The notes below the pieces were generated by a model, which made no database searches, was not told where the DNA came from, and saw only the letters and a list, made by a program, of their open reading frames with translations. From PSRF01 sp035457565 (lineage in GTDB: Bacteria; Acidobacteriota; Blastocatellia; Pyrinomonadales; Pyrinomonadaceae): a stretch of 64,000 nucleotides of DNA. The stretch lies in contig DATIBJ010000109.1 in NCBI GenBank assembly GCA_035457565.1, positions 14,011 through 78,010 on the forward strand, written 5' to 3'. This document shows, in pieces, positions 58,190 through 64,000 of this stretch; position 1 is the first letter of the stretch; each line of letters begins with the position of its first letter. Position numbers and translations under genes: made by a program.

Positions 58190-60697
58190 ATGCCAGAATC
58201 TGAACCGACACAATCAAATAAACCACAGGTTGAATTTGAAGCGCCGTTGTCAGACGCGAGCAAGACTACAACCGAGCCTCCGAAGGAGCCATTTGAAGTA
58301 GCGGTTCTCGCCCTGCAAAACCTCACGCTGTTTCCTGAGACAGTCGTGCCGCTTGGTGTTGGACGACCGCGTTCGATTGCGGCGGTTGAAGCCGCACTCT
58401 CAACACCCGAAAAGCTGCTGGGCTGTATCACCGTTCGCGGAAATAGCGAGGGCGAAGGCGACGCAAGTTCAAAAGATCTCTATGAAGTCGGAACCCTTGT
58501 GATGATCAAGCGCATGGAGCGTCTTGGCGACGCCATGCGGATCGTGGCGCAGGGAACCGATCGAATTAAAGTTCTCGAATGGAAGCAGGAGGATCCCTAT
58601 CTCAAAGCCCGCGTGGAAATTCTGCCTGAGCCAAAAATAGTCGATCCAGAACAAGTCGAGGCTGGCAAACGGAATCTTCAGGCGATGATTCAGGATGCGC
58701 TGTCGCTTTTGCCGAATGTGCCGCCGGAAGTTCGTGTCGCCGTTCTAGGCGCCGTCGATCCCGTTCGATTGGCTTACTTCCTCGGTTCCATTCTCAACCT
58801 GGGAGTTGAGGAAGAGCAGAAGATGCTCGAGGCGGACACTGCTGATGAGCTTCTTCGTTTAGCGAACATCAATCTCGCGCGAGAGCTGGAGATCCTCCAG
58901 TTGCGTTCGAAGATTGCCTCTGAAGCGCAAACGGAAATGGACAAGGCCCAGCGCGACTACGTACTGCGGCAACAGATCAAGGCGATTCAAAAAGAGCTGG
59001 GCGAAGACGAAGGCGGCGAAGCAGCCGAGGCAGCGTTGTTGCGCGAGCGGCTTGCGAAGGCTGACTTGCCTGAGGAAGTTCGCGTCGAAGCAGAGCGCGA
59101 ACTAAAACGTCTCGAGCGATTGCCGGCGGCGGCACCCGACTATCACGTCATTAGAACGTATCTCGACTATGTTCTGGAGCTGCCGTGGCTTAAATCCTCT
59201 GAAGACAAGTTGGATTTGGCGGAAGCGCGCCGCATTCTCGATGAAGACCATTACGGTCTTGAAGATGTGAAGGAACGAATACTCGAGTTCCTGGCGGTGA
59301 TTAAACTTCGGCCCGATACGAAGAGTCCGATTCTATGCTTTGTCGGTCCGCCGGGTGTTGGCAAGACTTCGCTTGGTCGTTCGATTGCGAGAGCGCTTGG
59401 CCGCCAGTTCGAACGAATGTCGTTAGGTGGTGTCAGGGATGAAGCAGAACTTCGCGGCCATCGTCGCACGTATGTCGGCGCGATGCCTGGACGAATAGTT
59501 CAGGCGATCCGGCGCGCGGGTGTGAATAACCCGGTGATGATGCTGGATGAAATCGACAAGCTGGGAAACGATTATCGTGGAGATCCGTCAGCCGCATTGC
59601 TCGAGATCCTCGACCCACAGCAGAACAACACTTTCCGCGACCACTATCTCGACTTGCCGTTTGATTTGTCGAAAGTGTTCTTTATCGCAACGGCTAATCA
59701 ATTAGGCCCGATTCCGATGCCTTTGCGAGATCGCATGGAAGTGATCAGGCTGGCCGGCTACAGTGATCGAGAAAAACTGGAAATCGCAAAACGTTACCTT
59801 GTGCCGCGGCAGATAACCGAAAACGGTCTGAACTCGGCGCAACTAACGGTTAAGGACGATGCTATTGAATTGATCGCATCGCGTTACACGCGTGAAGCCG
59901 GAGTGCGGCAGTTAGAACGGACGATCGGTAGTATCTCGCGAAAGGTTGCTTTAAAGATCGCGCAGGCAGAGGCGGAGAGCGTAACTGTTACCGCTGCCGA
60001 GCTGCGAGAGTATCTTGGCCCGCCGCGTTTTTATCCCGAACAGGCGCGAAAAGAATTGCCTGCTGGGGTTGCGACTGGAATGGCCTGGACTGAGATGGGA
60101 GGCGAAGTGCTTTTCATCGAGGCGACGCTGTTGCCGGGCGGCAGAGGTCTGACGATAACGGGACAACTGGGAGAAGTAATGCAGGAGTCGGCGCGCGCGG
60201 CGCAATCCTATCTCTGGTCGCATGCTGCCGAGTTTGGCATCGACCCGAACATCTTCAAAGAGTATGGGGTTCACTTGCACGTTCCTGCGGGTGCGATCCC
60301 GAAGGATGGTCCCAGCGCGGGAGTAACGATCACGTCCGCTCTAGCATCGTTGTATACCGGTCGCCGCGTCAGACCTGACACTGCAATGACGGGTGAGATC
60401 ACGTTATCAGGCTTGGTGTTTCCGATTGGCGGAGTTAAAGAGAAAGTAATGGCGGCGCATCGAGCGGGCATCAAGCGCATCCTTCTGCCGTCACGCAATG
60501 AAGCAGATGTCGATGACATTCCCGAAGACGTGAAAAACGATCTACAGATTGTCTTCGTTTCGCGCATCGATGAGGTTATCGATGCAGCACTGGAAGTTCT
60601 CGTAGCCCATCCACCTCCACCGCCGGTTGTTTCCGACGTTGCGCGCGGCAGTGATCGACGAATCGATCCTGAAACGGTAATAGCGAAGCCGAGATAG
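58190..60697 (+). CDS. lon: ATP-dependent Lon protease
   Basis: The protein has 835 residues from ATG 58190, with GAGGTAG upstream. The N-terminal substrate domain (about 35-240, VAVLALQNLTLFPETVVPLGVGR) leads to coiled coil and AAA+ with Walker A GPPGVGKTSLGRS and Walker B MLDEIDKLGNDYRGDPSAALLE. The protease domain has PKDGPSAGVTI with the catalytic Ser and GGVKEKVMAAHRAGIKRILLP with the catalytic Lys. It degrades damaged and regulatory proteins. The C-terminus has a short non-family tail. A REP-like copy begins four bases after the stop. Confidence 0.95.
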   Translation: MPESEPTQSNKPQVEFEAPLSDASKTTTEPPKEPFEVAVLALQNLTLFPETVVPLGVGRPRSIAAVEAALSTPEKLLGCITVRGNSEGEGDASSKDLYEVGTLVMIKRMERLGDAMRIVAQGTDRIKVLEWKQEDPYLKARVEILPEPKIVDPEQVEAGKRNLQAMIQDALSLLPNVPPEVRVAVLGAVDPVRLAYFLGSILNLGVEEEQKMLEADTADELLRLANINLARELEILQLRSKIASEAQTEMDKAQRDYVLRQQIKAIQKELGEDEGGEAAEAALLRERLAKADLPEEVRVEAERELKRLERLPAAAPDYHVIRTYLDYVLELPWLKSSEDKLDLAEARRILDEDHYGLEDVKERILEFLAVIKLRPDTKSPILCFVGPPGVGKTSLGRSIARALGRQFERMSLGGVRDEAELRGHRRTYVGAMPGRIVQAIRRAGVNNPVMMLDEIDKLGNDYRGDPSAALLEILDPQQNNTFRDHYLDLPFDLSKVFFIATANQLGPIPMPLRDRMEVIRLAGYSDREKLEIAKRYLVPRQITENGLNSAQLTVKDDAIELIASRYTREAGVRQLERTIGSISRKVALKIAQAEAESVTVTAAELREYLGPPRFYPEQARKELPAGVATGMAWTEMGGEVLFIEATLLPGGRGLTITGQLGEVMQESARAAQSYLWSHAAEFGIDPNIFKEYGVHLHVPAGAIPKDGPSAGVTITSALASLYTGRRVRPDTAMTGEITLSGLVFPIGGVKEKVMAAHRAGIKRILLPSRNEADVDDIPEDVKNDLQIVFVSRIDEVIDAALEVLVAHPPPPPVVSDVARGSDRRIDPETVIAKPR

Positions 60698-60700
60698 ATC

Positions 60701-60872
60701 ATTGGCTTCATGTCGGTGGTACTTCAAATTCAACCTACAACAGCCACCGCAAACGATCTTGAGACCACCGACTTCATGTCGGTGGTACTTCAATTTCAAC
60801 CTACAACTGCCACCACAAAGGATCTTGAGACCACCGACTTCATGTCGGTGGTGCTTCGATTTCGACCTACAA
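60701..60872. repeat. Three REP-like elements downstream of the transposase gene
   Basis: Units at about 60701-60741 (left palindrome half degenerate), 60762-60807 and 60828-60872 recur at 66 bases. On the minus strand each reads GTAG, then about GGTTGAATTTGAAG, then the palindrome CACCGACATGAAGTCGGTG. GTAG next to an imperfect palindrome is the layout known for REP sequences bound by RAYT transposases. The TAG stop of the transposase gene (60867-60869) is inside the GTAG of the third unit. Confidence 0.88.
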
Positions 60873-61718
60873 AGAGGAATCACCCGACCTCAAAAACCTC
60901 TCAACCTGCGGCGTGGTGTATTCACCAACAGTTCCTGCGTAATACGACGGCTGCCACACATCCCATCCATCTGTTTCTTTGAGAACTCCCCAGTACGATC
61001 TCTCCATCCACCAACGTGTGTTCTCGAGAAGCGCCCTCGCACATTCTTCGATCGCGACATCCGATCTTGCTTCGATGAGCAAATGGAAATGATCCGGCAT
61101 TAAGCCCATTCGTTCGATGGCGAATCCGTGTTTCTCTCCTACACAAATCGCGTATTTGAACAGACGTGGAGCAATCATTTCATCAAAGAGCGAAATTCGA
61201 TTCTGAGTTGCGAGAACTAGGTGATAGTTCAGCAGGCAGTAGCTATGCGTCAACGGGAACGCTGGAGATCTGAAGTTAGAATTGCGGTAAGTCAAAGGTT
61301 TGACCCATTCCCCGCGATAGCCGTGATGAGCCGCTTGCGTTTCCACGTAGTGCCGCGCAGCCTCCAGATTAACTTTGCCGGAGCTGCGCGCGAAATAGCC
61401 TCTGGCAAAGAGTTTTCTGAAGCGGGACTCGTGCTGGAAAGCGAGAGAGAACTCTCGATCGATATTTCCTTTGAGCATCTTCGCTACCCGTGCGACCGCT
61501 TGCATCGGTTGTAGACTTAACAATACACGCAAATGATCGTCAGCAACTGCGGTTTCCAACAAGTTGTATTCTTCGCGATCGCAGACGTCGATAAGGACAT
61601 CCCTAACAAGCGATTGTGCGGGCCTGCTTGCGAGCAACGGTTGTAAATAATGTGTTTTGAAGCAGAAGTACGAGTGAAGCTGGTAGGCCGGTGTGAGGGC
61701 CCTGAAGTGAGGATTCAT
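60867..61718 (-). CDS. Two-domain IS200/RAYT-type Y1 transposase with split active-site residues
   Basis: The 283-residue protein holds two Y1-transposase domains. Domain 1 (about 1-140) reads DDHLRVLLSL at its HUH place (His62, Arg64) but keeps Tyr124 and Gln128 in ARHYVETQ. Domain 2 (about 155-283) has a perfect MPDHFHLLIE (His210, His212), but its tyrosine helix reads VERFLRSG (Phe275, no Gln). IS200-family dimers build each site from the HUH of one chain and the Tyr of the other, so this fused protein retains one potential site. It is flanked by REP-like units on both sides. Related to RAYT proteins, which are usually single-domain. Confidence 0.85.
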   Translation of the reverse strand: MNPHFRALTPAYQLHSYFCFKTHYLQPLLASRPAQSLVRDVLIDVCDREEYNLLETAVADDHLRVLLSLQPMQAVARVAKMLKGNIDREFSLAFQHESRFRKLFARGYFARSSGKVNLEAARHYVETQAAHHGYRGEWVKPLTYRNSNFRSPAFPLTHSYCLLNYHLVLATQNRISLFDEMIAPRLFKYAICVGEKHGFAIERMGLMPDHFHLLIEARSDVAIEECARALLENTRWWMERSYWGVLKETDGWDVWQPSYYAGTVGEYTTPQVERFLRSGDSSL

Positions 61719-61753
61719 GGTGGCGGCATTCTACCTCTTACTTGGTTGCCTGG

Positions 61754-61866
61754 GTAGGTTGAAATTGAAGCACCACCGACATGAAGTCGGTGGTCTCCGG
61801 GAACGGAGAGTTACGCGTGTTGTAGGTTGAAGTTCAACAACCACCGACATGAAGTCGGTGGTCTCA
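61754..61866. repeat. Two REP-like elements upstream of the transposase gene
   Basis: Units begin with GTAG at 61754 and 61822, followed by GTTGAAATTGAAG or GTTGAAGTTCAAC, and then the palindrome CACCGACATGAAGTCGGTG. Both are in the opposite orientation to the three units at 60701-60872, so the transposase gene lies between inverted sets. A weak remnant (GTTGGTGGTCTAGTAAG) follows at 61871. Confidence 0.88.
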
Positions 61867-61907
61867 AAAAGTTGGTGGTCTAGTAAGCGAAGAATGAGAT
61901 CACATAT

Positions 61908-61947
61908 GAAAAAGCCGAGGTCGCCGGTATTGCCGGCGACCTCGGCT
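61908..61947 (-). terminator. Rho-independent terminator of the surface-protein gene
   Basis: A 15-bp perfect stem (AGCCGAGGTCGCCGG with its complement) around a 5-base loop is followed on the minus strand by a T-run. It lies 25 bases after the stop codon of the large minus-strand gene. Confidence 0.88.
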
Positions 61948-61971
61948 GTTTAGGGTTAATTGATTAACGGC

Positions 61972-64000
61972 CTATGGAAGTGCTTCCACATTGAAGAAGA
62001 ACTTGAACGCACCCGCCGACTGCACTCCGAGCAGGAATTGCAGATTGACGCTTGCGCCCGGAGCCAAAGGCGTAGCCAGTGTTATCGTGCCGGTCGTCAC
62101 GCTGCTGTTGAACCCGCCACCCAGAGGTTGCGCAGGCGGTGTCTCCAGCGTCGTGCCAATTACGGTGATGTTGCAAGGCGTTGACGGGAAGCCCGCCGCA
62201 GTACATGTTGCCGGATCGCTCACACTCACCGTGACGTTGCCTGAAGTCAGAGTTCTCATGTCGGCAATGCCTCCCGGTGTGAACGTGGTACTGATGTCCA
62301 CGACGCGGAAGCGCAACCGTGTAACAGGAGCGCCCGTGTTGTTAACGAACCGACGCCTGATCGACAGTGTGCCTTGCGCCGCGTTCGGTCCAATCGCTGC
62401 CGTATCGCGGACGCGATTGGGATTAGCCGCAGCTCCCTTTGTTGAATCTAGCAGCAGCGCCAGTATATCGAAGTTCGTCCGTGGACTGCCGAGATTCTGA
62501 GGACCTGGAGCTCCCAACCGTTGACCCGCAGGTGTTGACGTTGCGTTCGTATCAGCAAAGATGAAGTCATCGTCGTTGACGTTCGAGTCCTTCACGAGAC
62601 CGCTGGTCGGGCATGGACCAAACGTCGACGGATTCCCCTTCTTGCCACACTCGTCACGGAAGTAAGTGTATTCGAGAACACTGCCGCTGGCCGGTGTCAA
62701 CGTAGTGCCTTCGCGGAACAGATCACATATGCCACCAGTGTTGCTGCCGAAGCCGACCGCATCGAGACGGTTTGCCGACCCGATACTGCCGAGCGTCGCG
62801 GTACTGAAGATTGCAACGTTGCGGTCATTCTCGATGTCTGATGACAGCGTTGCATCGCCAGCTGCCGCTCCACTGCCGCCATAGTCTGCGAGACTGTAAG
62901 CGGATCCAGTGAACAGGTAGTGTCCACGGCCGGGAATGACGGTGCCGTTTGGAATGACACCGATCAGGACCGGCGTGTCACTGCAGGTAGCGCCCATCTT
63001 GAACAAGCCGTAGCCACCGCCGGTGCCATTGACGGTGTGCGGCGAATTCGAGTTGTTGTAAATCTCCACGAAGTCGTCGCCCGCACCGCCAGGTCCGCTG
63101 GTTCGCAGTTCGCTAATCAGTATCGTGCCCGGATCGTTCACGGCCAGGATCGTGCCGATGGCCGTACCATCGGCGATAGTGGCGTTCACCGGACTCGATA
63201 GAACAACCTCGAACGTCTCGTTTTGTTCACTGAGCCCATCAGACAACACCGGTACGAAGATCGTCTTGAACTGTTCGCCCGCGGCAAAGTTAACAGTACC
63301 CGACGTCGTGGTGTAGTCCGAACCCGCCGTTGCATGGGTAATTGATGGTGGTGGGATGTCCTGCGTGGTGAAGTTCACCGATGCGCCACCGGCAGGAGCC
63401 GGCGCGCTCAGTGTCACCGTAAAGATCATGTTGACTGATCCTGACGAAGGCTCAGACACCTGCGCATCCTGGATGCTGACGTTTGTCGCAACCTGAATGT
63501 TCACGGTGTCAGTGTCAGTGAGCGGCCCACCTGAACCAGTGTTACCAAGGTCGTTGGTGGTGATTGCCACGGTGGCTGCACCGCTGAAGCCCAAGTTCGG
63601 CGTGAAGGTCATGCCATTGAGGGCCGTGTTGATGTTAGCGATGGTGCCGGTGAAGGTCATCGTCGCGTCGGCCGTCCCGTCACCCACCGTAAAGGCCAGG
63701 CCGGACGTGCCGCTGAGTGTCAGCGTGCCGTTAGTGGCCGTGAGCGTTACCTGGATGGCGTTGGTACCAGCGTCAACATCAGCCACCGAGATCTGATTGC
63801 CGTTGCCGCTCGAGAATGTCAGCGGTGTGTTCTGGTTGGTGCTCTGTGGACCAGGCACAGTGTTAACCGGCGCGTCGTTCACCGCATTGATGGTGATGCC
63901 GCGCGTGGCCGGCGCACTCGTGCTGCTGCCGTCATCGGCGATGAAGGTCACCGTGCGTGACGCAGTCGGATTGTCGCTGCTGTTCTGATACGTCACTGAA
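61972..64000 (-). CDS. C-terminal part of a large surface protein (cadherin-like, Calx-beta, lamin-tail regions)
   Basis: The frame is open to the right window edge, so at least 676 residues are present and the N-terminus is missing. From the left: a cadherin-like/tandem-repeat domain (ITINAVNDAPVNTVPGPQSTNQNTPLTFSS; ISVADVDAG), a Calx-beta domain (VSEPSSGSVNMIFTVTLSAPAPAGGASVNFTT; FAAGEQFKTIFVPVLSDGLSEQNETFEVVLSSP), a lamin-tail-like domain (GTILISELRTSGPGGAGDDFVEIYNNSN) and a final beta domain ending FKFFFNVEALP. No sorting motif is seen at the end. It is probably a secreted or cell-surface adhesin. Confidence 0.85.
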   Translation of the reverse strand, partial: SVTYQNSSDNPTASRTVTFIADDGSSTSAPATRGITINAVNDAPVNTVPGPQSTNQNTPLTFSSGNGNQISVADVDAGTNAIQVTLTATNGTLTLSGTSGLAFTVGDGTADATMTFTGTIANINTALNGMTFTPNLGFSGAATVAITTNDLGNTGSGGPLTDTDTVNIQVATNVSIQDAQVSEPSSGSVNMIFTVTLSAPAPAGGASVNFTTQDIPPPSITHATAGSDYTTTSGTVNFAAGEQFKTIFVPVLSDGLSEQNETFEVVLSSPVNATIADGTAIGTILAVNDPGTILISELRTSGPGGAGDDFVEIYNNSNSPHTVNGTGGGYGLFKMGATCSDTPVLIGVIPNGTVIPGRGHYLFTGSAYSLADYGGSGAAAGDATLSSDIENDRNVAIFSTATLGSIGSANRLDAVGFGSNTGGICDLFREGTTLTPASGSVLEYTYFRDECGKKGNPSTFGPCPTSGLVKDSNVNDDDFIFADTNATSTPAGQRLGAPGPQNLGSPRTNFDILALLLDSTKGAAANPNRVRDTAAIGPNAAQGTLSIRRRFVNNTGAPVTRLRFRVVDISTTFTPGGIADMRTLTSGNVTVSVSDPATCTAAGFPSTPCNITVIGTTLETPPAQPLGGGFNSSVTTGTITLATPLAPGASVNLQFLLGVQSAGAFKFFFNVEALP

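Noticed and set aside
60701..60872. Possible CRISPR array at 66-base period
   Set aside because: Only three units, with similar sequence between the palindromes. The GTAG plus hairpin layout and the adjacent RAYT-like gene fit REP elements better.
60702..61103. Plus-strand frames through the REP-like units, giving repeated MSVVLQFQPTTAT-type peptides
   Set aside because: The peptide repeats arise from the DNA repeats, and the rest is antisense to the transposase. Not a repeat protein.
61972..64000. T9SS or PEP-CTERM sorting signal at the surface-protein end
   Set aside because: The tail FKFFFNVEALP lacks the PEP motif plus membrane helix and basic residues, and has no typical T9SS pattern.

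Overview
The window looks like a chromosomal segment of a soil-type Acidobacteriota, most probably class Blastocatellia (Pyrinomonadaceae-like). This is inferred from gene content, with no search run: three VWFA-related exported proteins of the acidobacterial type, a thioredoxin protein fused to a TIGR03435-like domain, a Ser/Thr kinase with TolB-like and TPR regions, a sortilin-like beta-propeller protein, and a very high density of intergenic palindromic repeats. I see no rRNA, tRNA, phage or plasmid genes and no CRISPR array.

Layout. 0-5.3 kb: end of an unknown protein, a small acidic protein, a GlsB/YeaQ membrane protein, a two-gene glycine betaine/choline (Opu) transporter, and egtD. 5.4-11 kb: an exported VWA protein, then xseA, a one-TM protein, xseB and a prenyl diphosphate synthase. 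11.3-14.6 kb: a Ser/Thr kinase and a PPP phosphatase joined by an ATGA overlap. 15-21 kb: an exported arginase-like protein, a sortilin-like protein and an S9 peptidase. 21-31 kb: small redox proteins (glutaredoxin-like, 2Fe-2S, rhodanese), a run of five same-strand genes (DUF6687-like, TrxR-like flavoprotein without CxxC, DUF309, DUF4149, GrdB-like), a strictosidine-synthase-like protein, the TlpA/TIGR03435 fusion and a type III PKS. 31-38 kb: a giant hybrid histidine kinase and two VWA proteins. 39-48 kb: stress proteins (CsbD, glycine-zipper), a glycosyltransferase, phhB, DinB, then DUF1015-serA-SDR-serC and rluD. 48-53 kb: a three-gene signalling operon of receiver, KaiC-like ATPase and hybrid kinase. 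53-61 kb: fumC, ferredoxin, Rieske, SIMPL, CBS, Hsp20 and Lon. 61-64 kb: a two-domain IS200-like (RAYT-type) transposase between REP-like palindromes, and the C-terminal part of a large surface protein.

The two most unusual items are the transposase and the KaiC operon. The transposase has two Y1 domains with complementary losses: domain 1 keeps the tyrosine but not the HUH pair, and domain 2 keeps HUH but not the tyrosine, so one composite active site would remain. REP-like elements lie on both sides, and its stop codon falls inside a REP GTAG. In the KaiC operon the stand-alone receiver has Glu in place of the phospho-acceptor Asp. This recalls the pseudo-receivers of the cyanobacterial clock, although no KaiA or KaiB is present. 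The intergenic DNA holds at least six distinct inverted-repeat families, several with multiple copies in the window.
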